64,000 bases of DNA from Adiantum capillus-veneris. Lineage: Eukaryota; Streptophyta; Polypodiopsida; Polypodiales; Pteridaceae. The position numbers and the translations under genes were made by a program. The notes beneath the pieces were generated by a model, which saw only the letters and a program-made list of their open reading frames with translations, was not told where the DNA came from and made no database searches. Location: assembly GCA_014529385.2 (NCBI GenBank), contig CM043942.1, forward strand, positions 111,756,141-111,820,140, in the 5' to 3' direction. Shown piece by piece: positions 1-11,038 of this stretch; the first letter of the stretch is position 1; each line of letters opens with the position of its first letter.

Positions 1-22
1 CGTGGAGGCTTGGGATTATTAG

Positions 23-481
23 ATTCTGCAGCCATTACTTGAGCAAACAGATGAAGTTTCGACAGAGGAAGTTGTTGGCTATGATGACTTCACATACGGA
101 GGTCATCATGATGTGTTGAGTAGCGCTCTATGTTCTGGAGACACATTTGCTGTAAATCCAGATGCTTTAACCAACGCCAAAGATGTGGATTTCTATCTGG
201 TCAAGTGTGTTGCAGAAAAGGAGAAGGTGGAGAAGGGGTACATTGATGAATGGAGCAATGTAATTGACAGAGGCTCATATGTTGTGCAAGGATTGTATTA
301 CAAGCAATTGGATGCATACACCTTCAAGCTAGACCACAAGAAGCCTATCGTCCACCTACTTTCACATCTGGTGCGATGTATCAAAATACCCATGGAGCAT
401 GTCCCAAGGAGAAGGCAGGTGTACACAATCACTCCAGAAATCTATGAAGCAATCTGTAATAGCATGCCCTTCAGCTTTTAA
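23..481 (+). CDS. Fragment of an unrecognised protein, C-terminal part
   Basis: The frame is open from just after a TAG at 20-22 to a TAA at 479-481, about 152 codons. No ATG precedes the conserved-looking part, so this is probably a 3' exon or a truncated gene whose start lies outside the window. The protein is mixed charged and aromatic, with stretches such as DFYLVKC, GSYVVQGLYYKQ and VHLLSHLVRC. It reads like a compact beta-rich domain, somewhat like the BAH-like tails of some transposon-encoded proteins, but I do not recognise the family. The TAG at its left edge stands where a CAG codon would fit, so the frame may once have run further upstream. Function unknown. Confidence 0.4.
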   Translation: MLQPLLEQTDEVSTEEVVGYDDFTYGGHHDVLSSALCSGDTFAVNPDALTNAKDVDFYLVKCVAEKEKVEKGYIDEWSNVIDRGSYVVQGLYYKQLDAYTFKLDHKKPIVHLLSHLVRCIKIPMEHVPRRRQVYTITPEIYEAICNSMPFSF

Positions 482-548
482 GTTGTATCCACTGGATTTT
501 CTATATACCACTTTGCTGTAAGGGTACGCAGTTTTATTATAAAGTTGG

Positions 549-675
549 TCAGCATGCTAACTATCAAACAGTTTACATTAATTGCTAGCATGCTAACTCA
601 AACTGTTTACATCTTGTGTCAGCATGCTAACTATCAAACTGTTTACATTAATTGCCAGCATCAAATTATTTACAT
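549..675. repeat. Short tandem repeat with AGCATGCTAAC core
   Basis: The block AGCATGCTAACTATCAAAC-AGTTTACATTAATTGC recurs three to four times with small changes, as a period of about 35 bp inside a longer period of about 69 bp. The core resembles the TATGCTAATTAGCATA repeat farther right. It lies between the fragment ending at 481 and the minus-strand phosphatase-like pseudogene. Confidence 0.7.
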
Positions 676-716
676 AGGGTTCAATTTTACAATGACAGTC
701 ATTGCCCCAAAAACCC

Positions 717-1882
717 TTAAGGCCTCCTCAGAGGGCGCTTGTAGTCACCGGGCTGTCCTCGCTGTTTTTCTTCTTCTTGCTGCCTCTTTTCTTTTCTCTC
801 TGCTTCCTCCTCTGCTTCTAGGTTGGCACTATGCTGCTCACTTTCTCTTCTTTCCCTATCCAGCTTTTCTTTCTCTCTTTCTGCTTCTAGGTCAGCTTCC
901 CGCTGTTTGCGACGAATTTCTTCCAGTCTTTTAGCCTCTATATCCCTCTTTTGAATGTCAAGCAAACGTTTGACGATTGCATCAAAAAACTCATCTGAGC
1001 CTGTCTCAAACACATTATCAGCAACATATGCTTTCCGATCATCCGTTTGCAGCCAAAGAAAAAGCCAAGACTTCAAAGTTTCTATAAGGAACTTTTCCCT
1101 CTGCTCAGCACTCTGGTACTCTAGACTGGGAGTAACAAGCCAAGTTTGTGGTGGGTTCCGAAACACTTTGTAGAAGCTATTATCGATTATAAGTGTGTTT
1201 TGGGCGTTGTACCCCAGAGTGTGTTTCCAGAACAAGGATAAGTCTTTCATAAACACAGGTTTTCTCTGGATCTGCCAGGATTGCTTTGTACAATGCGCTT
1301 GAGCAAAAAAACCAGTAATCTTTGGCACCTACTCTTTAAAAACAGTATGGCAAATACTCATGACTTTACTATGGAGGCTTGTGCTCCATATAAACACATT
1401 AAAGAAGTGTAGGCACCAGTCCAAAAAAAAAGGTTGTCCTTGCGACAGAACACCTACTTATCAAGTACATCGTATTTCAGCATTTCATTTGCATATGCCG
1501 GGGGCTTTTCACCAAAACGAGGCTCTACCACTGCCACCAAAAGACCGTTTAGGTCCAGCACTAGAGCCCTTTTTTCATCACGTAAACGCTTAGGCACCCA
1601 TATTAGGTCTGGTATAGGATACCATGGTATAGGATACCATTCAGCAAAAATAACCGGACCACTAGGGTGCACATAATTTAGGCGCTCAATAATACTACGG
1701 GCAAGCTGTGAATATCCTTCAAGGCATTTTTCAATCTCCATTTTCTGTCTCCTTAACTGCCTGGCTTGGTGGACTCGCCATCTCCGTAATTTCTGCCATT
1801 GCATGGCCACAGTTGCATCAGGCATGACGATTAATGCCTGTTTCTCTTCCTCTGTAGGGAAACCGCCATACGAAATGAACAA
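717..1882 (-). pseudogene. FCP1/NIF-like HAD phosphatase domain, disrupted
   Basis: One minus-strand frame runs from about 1857 to 717 with only two internal stops (TAG at about 1454 and 1329). The first part holds LVLDLNGLL, the place of the FCP1-family DxDGxL catalytic motif. The middle (1453-1329) has a WCLHFFNVFIWS-type segment. The last part has KPVFMKDLSLFW and NTLIIDNSFYK followed by NPP, the C-terminal half of the NIF domain. A long Glu/Arg/Lys-rich coiled coil ends the protein. FCP1-like enzymes dephosphorylate phosphoserine/threonine, classically on the RNA polymerase II CTD. Here the second Asp of the motif is Asn, so catalysis is doubtful even before the stops. A good splice acceptor (TTTCCCTACAG) lies near 1857. 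Alternative: the stops could fall in unrecognised tiny introns. Confidence 0.7.
1609..1640. repeat. 15-bp tandem duplication inside the phosphatase-like frame
   Basis: GGTATAGGATACCAT is present twice head to tail. The unit is itself nearly palindromic and encodes the WYPIP-WYPIP repeat on the minus strand, so it keeps the frame. Confidence 0.7.
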
Positions 1883-2009
1883 GTTTAAAAAAGAAAAACC
1901 GCAAAAATTACAATGAACTGCTACTTAGCTTTATATTGCACAAAAATACATTTTCATTGGAAAACAAAATGCATGTCAGTTACAATACGCATTTGGGTTT
2001 CAAAATGGT

Positions 2010-2635
2010 CTAGCATATACAATGAAGGGCACAACCGGGTAGGGAGCAATAAGTCTTAACACAATTTTTTGCAAGCTCTTGAGCGGGTGGCTTTCTTTTC
2101 ACCTTTGGAGCTTTCAGCCTTGTCCGAACCACAGGCTGTGATTGCAATGTCTCGGGTACCTCTTCAAGGCCAACTTTTCTTTTCAGCAGAGCTTTACGCA
2201 AAAAACCCTCGAGAGGGCTATTGTCACCAACTTCTTGCTCATCTTCTATGTTGTCATTCTTCAGAGTTTCCCCTAAGCCACTAGCCACTGTCTGCTGAGA
2301 AGCTTCTGCTTTGTCAGTTGCCAGCAGGCATCGCTGGCACACGAGGCACATGAGGAGCCATGACAAAAAAATCATCTTCTTTTTCATCTTCTGAGTTCCT
2401 GCTCACATCACCGCCTTCCTCCGTTGTTTTCATGCTTTCATTTGGCATCTGCTGGGAGCCCTCATCCACCCCTTCACTCCTTGCATCCAGCTCAACACCC
2501 TTCTCCGTTGAAGGGTTCTCACCTGTATCCAGCTCATCACTCTCCTCGATCGAAAGGTCCTCGATTACAACCTTTCCCTTGCCCTTCGTGTCATGCACAC
2601 TGCCCACATCACGGAGGGATTGCCCTGGCCTACAA
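2010..2635 (-). pseudogene. Acidic, low-complexity exon(s) probably upstream of the phosphatase-like domain
   Basis: Two overlapping minus-strand frames (2635-2314 and 2387-2010) look like one exon with a frameshift near 2320. The first is rich in Glu, Asp and Ser with a GKGKVVIEDLS stretch; the second is charged and ends in a basic KAPKVKRKPP segment. Composition suggests an intrinsically disordered region. A strong acceptor-like stretch (TTTTTATTGTAG, then GCCAG) lies at its upstream end near 2630, and the frame is open through it. It sits just upstream of the FCP1-like exon on the same strand, so I infer that it belongs to the same broken gene. No domain is recognisable. Confidence 0.4.
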
Positions 2636-2744
2636 TAAAAACCGTGGATTAAGACTCATATAAGCATGTAATGTATGGTAGAAAATGTTTGATATGCTGT
2701 GACTATGTGTGCGGCTTGGCATACATTGGAATCGATTATGCTGA

Positions 2745-3640
2745 CAAGCCCAGTATGCCAATTCGAATTTCTGAGTATGCTAACTAGCATATCCAATATG
2801 CTAGTTTGCATTTGGAGATGGTAGCTTAGTTACTAGATTTGCCATTATGACAAACTTACTCTAGTATGTACACTGAGCACAAGTATGCTAATTAGCATAC
2901 AAGATATGATAATTAGCATACTGGGTATGCTAATGAGCATACTGGATTTTTTAATTAGCATACTGGATATGCTAATTAGCATACTGGGACTACTGGTAGC
3001 TAGCATACAAGGACTGTCTTCAGTATGCTAATTAGCATATCCAGTATGCTAATTAGCATACCCAGTATGCTATTTAGTATTCCCAGTATGCTAATTATCA
3101 TACCCAGTATGCTATTTAGCATATCCAATATGCTAATAAGCATATCCAAGATGCTAATCAGCATACTCAGTACGTGAATCAACATACCCAGTATGCTAAT
3201 GAGCATTCCCAATATGCTAATTAGCATATCCAATATGCTAATAAGCATATCCAGTATACTAATCAGCATACCCAATATGCTAATCAACATACCCAGTATG
3301 CTTATCAGCATATACAGTTTGCTAGTTAGCATTTGGATATGGTAGTTAACTTACTAGATATGCCAATATTCCAAACATACTCTAATCTGTTCACTGAGCA
3401 CAGGGTATGCTAATTAGCATACAAGGTCTGCTAATTAGCATATCCAGTTAGCACACTCAATATTCTCACTGGGTATGCTAATTAGCATACCCAATATGCT
3501 AATTAGCATATCTTGTGTTCTAATTAGCATACTGGGTATGCTAATCAACATACCCAGTATGCTAATCAACATATCCAGTTAACACACTAAATATTCTAAT
3601 TAACACACTGGGTATGCTAATTAGCACACCCTGTACAATC
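2745..3640. repeat. Palindromic minisatellite, core TATGCTAATTAGCATA
   Basis: Roughly 0.9 kb of tandem, diverged units of about 19-20 bp built on TATGCTAATTAGCATA, which equals its own reverse complement. Spacers are mostly CCAG or CCAA. There are dozens of units with frequent single-base changes. It would sit in the intron between the RING-like exon (donor near 3650) and the acidic exon (acceptor near 2630). A repetitive Met-Leu-Ile-Ser frame across it on the minus strand is a by-product of the repeat. Confidence 0.85.
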
Positions 3641-3649
3641 TTACCAGAT

Positions 3650-3834
3650 GTTGGTGTGATTGGATGTCTTTGCCCTGTGAGTTTCCAACACCATTCTTGT
3701 GGTATCCTTTGCTGGCAGGTCACAACTCTACATTTTGTTGACAAGGAGCATGCAACTGTAAAGCAGAGAAAGTGGTAGCTGTGCCCACAGGGAATCTTGA
3801 CTGTGGCGGAGATTCCCTTTACATCAAGTGGCAA
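3650..3834 (-). pseudogene. RING-like exon fragment
   Basis: The minus-strand frame encodes a Cys/His pattern, IPCGHSYHFLCF followed by CRVVTC, that resembles the central and C-terminal part of a RING finger (C-x-H-x2-H/C...C-x-C), the E3 ubiquitin ligase zinc domain. The pattern is incomplete because the first Cys pair is missing. It ends at a strong splice donor (TCTG|GTAAGA) near 3650. Splicing from that donor to an acceptor after GCCAG near 2624 keeps the frame into the acidic exon. The upstream side is cut by the plus-strand gypsy RT fragment. It may be the N-terminal remnant of the same gene as the FCP1-like domain, but that link is inferred from splice phase only. Confidence 0.35.
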
Positions 3835-3837
3835 ACT

Positions 3838-5029
3838 GCAGCCAAGGCTATTGAAAGCAGGGATCTGATAACCATGCGTACTCCTTTGGGATTAGTAAGA
3901 ATGTGTATATTGCCATAGGGTGTAACTAATTCAGTTGCCTACATGATGAATGGGATAAACAAAGTGCTATGGGATTTCATTCTTCAAATCACCATGCCTT
4001 TTATTGACGATGTGCTGAGAAAAGAGTGTGAAAAGGTGAAAACGATGAAGTCAAAGATCAGAGGGGGTGCAGATAGTTTGTAGCTAACCATATTGTTGAT
4101 TATGACAGGATATTATCGAAGCTTGGTCTTGTTTCAGATGGCCTCCACAAGTGTCCCACAATCAAAACTTTTTTGACCCCAAACATAGACTTTTGACCTC
4201 TTCAAGCCTCTCAACCTTACACTCACAGGTCAAAAGTCTATGTTTGAGGTCAAAGAAGCATTGATTGTGGGACACTTCTGTGGGCCATCTAGAAGAAGAC
4301 CAAGCACTGTTAAAGTGGATGGTATTCAAAGGATCAAGGAGACATGCAATTCAATTACAGAAGTGCAAAGATTTTTAGGTGCATGTGTTTTTTACTTGAT
4401 ATGGTTACCCATTTTTCACATGTTGCAGAGGTTTACACCAATTGCTCAAAAAGGGAGAAAAATTTGTTTGGAAAGAAGAACGATCAAAAGCTGTGCGTAA
4501 ATTGAAGAAGATGTTACAAGAGGATCCTACATTAAGAAAAGCAGACTACAAAAGCAAAAAGCCAATTATGGTGATGGTTGACACGAGTCCTACAGGTATT
4601 GGGTGGGCTATTGGACATGATGACAAGTAAGGGAAAAAGGTATGCTATCAGATTTGTTGCTAAAGTATTAAGTGCTCGGCAGAGAGCATATCTGCAGGTT
4701 AAAAGGGAACTTTGGGTGTAGTAACTTCCCTAAGGTGTGACAAGGAGTACTTTATTGGTGGTTGTATAATAGTACAGACAGATTGCTTACCATTACTTGT
4801 AATTATCACAAGTTGTTCTACAACAGACATAGCCATGCTACGCTGGGTAACATACATTAAGTCATTAAATCCTGAGTTTCATCATATTGCAGGGAAGGAT
4901 AATCCGGTAGCTGACATGTTGTCCAGGGCCAGGTTTGAAGACAAAGAGACTATGATTTTTGAAGCTGAAGATGTGGGATTGAGGTTCTTTACCTCTTCAA
5001 AACTGCATGTAGAATGTAAAAGGGTATAA
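3838..5029 (+). pseudogene. Decayed Ty3/gypsy reverse transcriptase-RNase H fragment
   Basis: Plus-strand frames, shifting several times, follow gypsy RT in order. They are SRDLITMRTPLG, then MPFIDDV (the F/Y-x-DD catalytic box), RILSKLG, the thumb segment TEVQRFLGAC near 4355, the RNase H start KFVWKEE and MVMVDTSPTGIGWA (catalytic Asp) near 4575, and finally the HHIAGKDNPVADMLSR RNase H end near 4890. The FLDD/FIDD box and the 'LRKADY...VDTS' wording match a gypsy group I know best from fungi. The gag-protease remnants at 22.4-25.1 and 35.1-37.8 kb look like the same group. Gag, protease, integrase and LTRs are missing here. The fragment is split by the 4136-4290 hairpin and has in-frame stops. 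Confidence 0.75.
4136..4290. repeat. Imperfect inverted repeat (64-bp arms, 27-bp loop)
   Basis: Left arm 4136-4199 and right arm 4227-4290 are complementary at about 57 of 64 positions, with a 27-bp loop. A transcript would fold into a long hairpin of the size of a plant pri-miRNA or small MITE. It interrupts the gypsy RT fragment between the RT catalytic region and the thumb. Confidence 0.8.
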
Positions 5030-5204
5030 GCATGTTAACTTGTCATGCTTTTTGTGCTAGTTATCATGTGGCAACAAGCATATCTTGTAAGCATAATGAG
5101 AGTGTAACTTTTCAAACGTGTGGGAATCCATCGAATATTTCAAAATAGGGAGACCACCCTGAATCCACTTTCCTGACCATTTACGCAGTGTTACTCTGAG
5201 GGGA

Positions 5205-5345
5205 GTGGGGCAGTCAAAATGTGTGGAGAGAAGCAGAGTGGGGCAGTCAACATGCATGGAGAGAAGCGGGACGCAGGGGCCAGAGGTAAGAGGGGCGTAG
5301 GGGCTAGAGGTAAGAGGGGCGTAGGGGCTAGAGGTAAGAGAGAAC
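5205..5345. repeat. GC-rich short tandem repeats
   Basis: Two small arrays lie side by side: two copies of a roughly 33-bp unit containing GTGGGGCAGTCAA (5205-5270), then just over two copies of a 24-bp unit AGAGGTAAGAGGGGCGTAGG plus GGCT (5283-5340). No gene is supported around them. Confidence 0.7.
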
Positions 5346-5469
5346 CAATAACAAAGTCGACCCCTGAACTTTCTGCTGCTTCTTCTCCGCCCCGAAAAAG
5401 GGTGAAGCTCTCTGATTCCCCAGCATCCCCAATGGCAAAGACCTTGCATAAAAAGGGGAAGGATGACTC

Positions 5470-5473
<4 letters not shown>

Positions 5474-5514
<41 letters not shown>
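5474..5514. repeat. (CT)n microsatellite
   Basis: About 20 CT dinucleotides without interruption. Arg-Glu and Ser-Leu repeat frames over it are artefacts. Confidence 0.95.
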
Positions 5515-5516
<2 letters not shown>

Positions 5517-6865
5517 CTCATTATGATTTGCGAGGATAGTAGCTGGTGCAGTCTTGGCTGGAGAGTTGTCCCTTGATGTCGGCTTTAGCAATAGGAAATC
5601 TTGTGAATAGTCACTTGAAATAAAATCGCTCAAGTCGAAGTCTGGCTCAAGAAGCACAAACCAATGTTTGATTTGAACCTTGAAATTGGAAGGAAGTGCT
5701 CAATACTGCACTTTCCTACTGCTAATCTTGTGGCATTGGGGGTGGGCAAGCCGATGGAAAGCTCCAAAGTTTACAGTCTCAGTACAGAGCAAGTTCTGTA
5801 TTACAGCAGAAGAGTTCAATGATGTCCATGGCCTCTCCTGCTTCATTTCCATGCTAATTGTAGTAATTTCATGCTAATTTTTACTATTTTTTGACTAACT
5901 TTGCTAACCTAACCGCTAACATTTGATGTGTAATGTATGATTAATCCCCTTATAAGAGGTGGAATCATCACTTTAATCAAGTTAGTTGTGCTAAATTATG
6001 CCTAATTTGATGGAGTGTTTGATTTTTGGCCTACAATGGTCAATTTTGGAGCCGATTTGATGGTGCACACACTTGTGTGTGCAATGATGCGTTTTCGAGT
6101 GGAGCAAAGGAATAGCTTGGAGTGTGATTACAATGTAAGTGCACTTTCTCATGTCAATTCTTGATTGATTAATGTGGTTCAATGTTGCTAATTATTTGCT
6201 AAAATTAGGTGTGTAAGTCAATTGACCTACACTTTGCACCTAATTTGATTCACTTGGAATGAAATTGATGGTCAAATTTTGACTGATGAACTTTGTGTGT
6301 GTCAAGATAATGCTTAATTCTCATCAAGAATTCATGTGTATACTAAAAATCATTGTGTGTGTAATGCACCAAAGAGAGAAAAAACTACCAAAAAATTCAA
6401 GTGTGTGTGCACCTAATCTTGAGTGTGTGCATGCATAAAAATTGATAAAGTTGATGATACATGAGTATGCAATCATGTAAATGATGTGTATGTTAAGCTA
6501 ATTCAATCATTGGATAAGCCTCAATGCCAAAAAATTGGGCAAAATTTGAGTGTGTGTGTCCATCCAAGACCACTTCATTTTCAATGATTGATGGTCAATT
6601 GAGGCACCAAAATTATTTTTGATTGTAAAATGTGCATGAAAAGTGTGTGCAATAATTTATAAGCCTGAATGCATTGTTAATTGAGCCAATTTGAGCTTTT
6701 GTGCTTAATTTTTGAGTGTGTGCATTGCTAGATTGGGTCAAAATAGTGTTAATTTTCAAAAATATTGAGCATTCATACCTTCATTTATGCTTAATCAAGT
6801 TTGCAATTTGAACATTACAATGTGAAATTGATGGAATAATTGCATAAAATTTTGGTCTAAATTTG

Positions 6866-7050
6866 GGTGTGTATGCCAATCAATGGCATGTGCAATCCAA
6901 TGTGTGGATGAATAATTGATATTCTTTTAACCAATTATGATGATAAAATTGGCCAAACAAATAATGTGTGTGCCTATCCAATGGCATGATCTATCCAATT
7001 AGATGATGAATAATTGGTAGCAATTACCAATTATGATGATTATTAGACCT
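6866..7050. repeat. Diverged tandem duplication (~100 bp period)
   Basis: Two adjacent copies share the order 'TGTGT..GCC.ATC.AATGGCATG', then 'GATGAATAATTG', then 'CCAATTATGATGAT', at a spacing of about 100 bp with many changes. Confidence 0.5.
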
Positions 7051-7688
7051 AATGGATTGGTGTGTATGATTGACTGAATTGGATGTTCAAGTGATACTCA
7101 TTGGAAAATGATTAGATAAGTATGACCATTTCATGTGTATACCAATAGAAATGGTAAATTTTTTGATGCTTTATGCATTTGAAATTACCATAATCGAATA
7201 TGTGTAGCCTCACAAACCAAAAATGAAAAATCTATTGGGTTTGGATGATTAGAGATATTGGAAATGAGCAATAGGAGATTGCAATGATTACAAATACCAT
7301 TGAGGTTAATGAGGAGATTTGTGCAATTGTTGCGTATGCATGCATTCCAATTAAAAGCATGTGAATGATTATTGTGCTTAATTTTCCCATTACGTTGGTG
7401 TATGCCATCTAAAATGACTGTGAATGTGTGTATTATTAATCTCTTTGGACTATGTATGCTTGCGTGATTGACGTCAAGTCGAAGATGCTTTATGTGCGGC
7501 CATTGAAATCAACATCCATTGATGTAAAATGGCATCAAAAACAAAAAGAAATTGACATCAATTATGTGGGTAAACTTTAGCTCAAATTGAATTAGTATGA
7601 AGGTTGGATAATAACACGAGTCAAAGTTTTCAATGATTAATGACAATAATTTTTTTATTAATCACGTGAGCTCAAATCTCTTGGATAA

Positions 7689-7698
7689 GATATAAAAA
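7689..7698 (+). promoter_or_regulatory. Possible TATA box
   Basis: TATAAAAAGG stands before a sharp change from AT-rich sequence to a C-rich, leader-like stretch. No gene or LTR border confirms it. Confidence 0.3.
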
Positions 7699-9660
7699 GG
7701 AGTGTTTGATTGCAAAGAGATCATTTTCCCATGTCCTCACATACAACTTCATGCACACCCGCAACTTGTTTTCACCCTCTCTTGTCCCATGGGAACCTTT
7801 TCTTAAAAAGAAAAAAATTTTACATCGCTCTACTCTCACTGTCATGCGACTTGCAACTTTGTTGGTTTAACCCTGCCCACTTGCCTTGCTCGCTTTGGAT
7901 TCATTCAGTAAACACAACATACACACACATATGACGACCCCACTTGCTTTGGCGGCAAAGACCATGATCATGCGTTGCCTTTAAGAGGCTTTTGAATTTT
8001 TCCTTGCCATTCAAGCTCACGCGGGTCTTGCAGTCTTTGCTTCCATTAAGCGCCACTTACATGCAATCAAACACACCACACAATGCCAATGCGCCACTGG
8101 ACCTGCACCTCAGCTTCCTCTCGTCCAACTAATTAGCTAATCTCTGACTCTCCAAGACTCCGACTCCAGAGTCTTCTGCCGCATACAACTGTTATACACA
8201 TATACACGTGTGTTCCCACTGCGCTATAGTGTGTGCTGCGTTCCAGTTCGAACCTCACACAACCCATTGCCCACAAGCCTCCAGGTCATCACACACACGC
8301 ACACACGTGCTCCATGGTGACCCCACAACCAGCCGCCAGGTTGAACTTGGCTCGTAGCACCCCAACACACTCACAGTACACACACCTAGCAGCTACAACA
8401 AGCTCTCTGCATCCCTCTCTCGGCCTCGCGACCCTGAGCCCACCAACCTCCAGCTCAACTGCAGCCTAGAATTCACTTCAAAAAATTAAAACAAAATGAA
8501 ATTCCAAGAGGATGTTCACACCCTTGACTTCACCATGTGCTTGAAATCACTCCAGATAACTCGCTTCAAGCAGACTTGCGATAATTTTTCGGGGATGTTG
8601 ACATCAAGAGGAGCATTCTTCTTCAATGCACAACTTTGTGACCTATTTAGTGATCCATGGAGAGTGCATTAGTAACCTTCACACATGCTACACTCAAAGA
8701 TAAACTTTGTCATGCTAGGCATAACTAAAGACCACTAAAAATGATTCCCGATGAGAATGGGTCAAAACTAGCCTATCAAAAACACAACTAGTGAGCATTC
8801 GAGTAAGTTGAGCGCGAATCCTTGTTTTTAGGATGAGGCTATTTTGTTATGTATGCTAAACAATGCATGAGGGTAGGAGCTAATCATTTGGGTGAAATTT
8901 TAACCAATGCCACTTTGTCTCTCTTTTCTTGCCTCCAATGTCAAAATTGCTACATAAGAGAAGGAGAATTTCCATTGTGATGATTGTTTGCATGGAATAC
9001 ATAAACAATGCGGGCTTGGTTAGTGATGACATCTTTGGTGCATATTTTTGAACGCCGAATGCTTTTATCACTAATGGTCGAGCTCTATTTTGAAGAGGTA
9101 CGGTGAATGGTCATGCTTGAGCAATCGAGAGAGATGAATAGTCACTTCATCATTTGATATGTATGCCATATTTGCTAGTTTAAGAGCACGTATGTGGGCA
9201 TTGATTGTGTGTGCTATGGTTGTGTCTATGCACAAATGACCTTAGTTGCATCAATAATTTGACTTGTGCATGGTTTAGTGCTTAGCTCGATTAAAGTTTT
9301 CATTGCAGTAAATGTCAAGCTCTTTTTGAAAAGCATGTGAGCTTCATGTGAGAGTTACACTTGATGATGTTATGCTTGCTTGGTTGGGATTTTATGTTTA
9401 AAAATGGCATTGGATATGCATTTTAATGTTTGACTTGAATGCAAAAATCATTGCAAAGCACTAAAATTAAGCTTGTTTGATGGCCAAGAGAGAGCATGAA
9501 AATTTTGGGCTTGTGATTGACTAAGGATTCCTTTAGTGCTTGTGTTGAATTTCCAAATGCTTAAGAGCACTAATGATTTGAGTTCTTTTGAAGGGATGTA
9601 GCAAGGTTGAACTTTCATTGATCCAAGAAGGGGTCATCATTGCAAAATATTATAAAATGT

Positions 9661-10030
9661 GGCTATTTAGAGCCATTCCAATTCTTTGAATTAAAAGTTG
9701 TATACATGCTAGCTCATAGCTTGGTCAAAAGTTAAATTTTTTCATTTTGAGCTAGTACTAACCCAAATTTTTAAGAGCTTTCAAGTACAAAATTTGGCTA
9801 TTGAGAGCTGTTTACTTTCATTCCATTAAAAGTTGAAGTCATCTCTATCTCATAGCTTAGTCTAAAAGTGTAAAATTTCATAAGCTAGTTGTTAGCCAAC
9901 TTTTCTGGAGAGCTTTAGAAATGTAAATTTGGCTTCAAGAGCCACTTATTTTCATAAAAAGTTGTATTGTTTCTAGCACATAGCTTGATCTAAATTGCAC
10001 ATTCCATTTGAGCTAGAAATTAATTGACTT
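9661..10030. repeat. Three-unit degenerate tandem repeat (~120 bp)
   Basis: Three consecutive units share, in order, GGCT..T.AGAGC, a T/C-rich stretch, AAAAGTTG, CTCATAGCTTGGTC or close variants, and GAGCTAG. The units are well diverged, so the array is old. Confidence 0.65.
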
Positions 10031-11033
10031 TTTATCATGCATGAGAGATGGTAAAAACTACAAAATCTGCTTATTTAGAAGCTTTTGATCTCTCATGGTT
10101 GATGTGTATGCATAAATTTGCTATCAAAGAGCATCATGTGAATAACCAAAGGCACTTTTTTCCCTTGGGTTTTTTCCCTTTGGCAAATTCGGATATGCAA
10201 GACCCTAGCTTTAGGTTTTCATTAACGTTTTTTTGTGTGTGCTTTTGGGTTTCAAATAAATGCCTTTTTGTAGCTTGTCTTTACACTTAGCTTCAATCAA
10301 CTTGGATTGTTAATAAAAAGATAAAGATAATTCTCTACACAAAGGATGCTTGCTCAAGGATGCTTGAAAGAGCATGAATAGGTGAAATCCTTCCATGATA
10401 TTGCTCTTTTGTTTATCTCTTCATTCTCTATGCTTGGCTTAAGTAATTTTTGCTTCTAAGCTATGGTTCTTTCATGTTCAAAAGCTAGGCATAATAAAGT
10501 TTCAACACTTTGCTTTGTGAATATTAACTCATCAAAAAATTTGGTTTTATGTGTGCTAATCATAGGTAATTGTCCTTGACCTTCGGTTAATGTAGGATCA
10601 TTTCTCATTAGTCCTAGACTCTTAGTGATAGTCTTAATACTCCATTTATTTTTAACATGACCCAGGGCTATGATTATGCTTTAGTCCCTTAGTCCAATTG
10701 CCATTAGCATCTCATATTGTAAAAAATAAAAAAGTGGTAAAAAATGAAACAATGAAGCAACAAAGTGTCAAGAAAAAGTAGCAAACATGCTACTAGAAAT
10801 ATGAAAAGAAAATAACTATTTTATGTTGTGTCTATGTGAGGCCTAGCGCCTTATTGGCACTTTGCAGGAGAGGGGAATCACCTTGGTTCGCTTGGTCAAG
10901 GCTCTAAACCAATACCCTGGACTAATAGGGTTAGCCGTCGCCTTGGTACGCTAGTAGGCTTTTGGAACACCTTCTTGAGGGTTCAAGGAGCTGAGATTCG
11001 TACTTAGACTTGCCTTGGGGTGGTAGCATTGTG

Positions 11034-11038
11034 ATGTG
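11034..11038. other. Target-site duplication, left copy (ATGTG)
   Basis: Matches 20921-20925 exactly. Removing the element and one copy restores a continuous plus-strand sequence. Confidence 0.9.

Larger units (their letters stand above)
5700..11033. other. AT-rich sequence without recognisable genes
   Basis: More than 5 kb of A+T-rich, TGTGTG-rich DNA. Frames are short and I recognise no protein in any of them. It contains diverged local duplications (6866-7050 and 9661-10030), a TATA-like box at 7689, and a C-rich stretch at 7730-8470 that looks like a transcribed leader. Because the gypsy element at 11039-20920 carries a clean target duplication, this DNA was once continuous with 20926-21424, which ends in a polypurine tract and a plus-strand 3' LTR. 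It may therefore be the non-coding interior of a large LTR element, but I could not find the matching 5' LTR. Confidence 0.5.

Noticed and set aside
545-934. Plus-strand frame of 129 codons
   Set aside because: It lies opposite the better-supported NIF-like coiled-coil frame and starts in a tandem repeat.
3000-3332. Minus-strand frame of repeated Met-Leu-Ile-Ser-Ile-Leu
   Set aside because: It is a translation of the palindromic minisatellite; the period and composition come from the repeat, with no other coding evidence.
5219-5657. Frames on both strands over the (CT)n tract and GC-rich repeats
   Set aside because: Ser-Leu and Arg-Glu runs are produced by the microsatellite, and the flanking residues match no family.
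8311-8335. TGGTGACCCCACAACCAG considered as a primer-binding site
   Set aside because: No LTR border precedes it and the following sequence does not complete a tRNA match.
8233-8469. Ser/Thr/Pro/His-rich frame of 78 codons
   Set aside because: Low-complexity composition follows the CA-rich DNA; no start context, homologue or partner signal.
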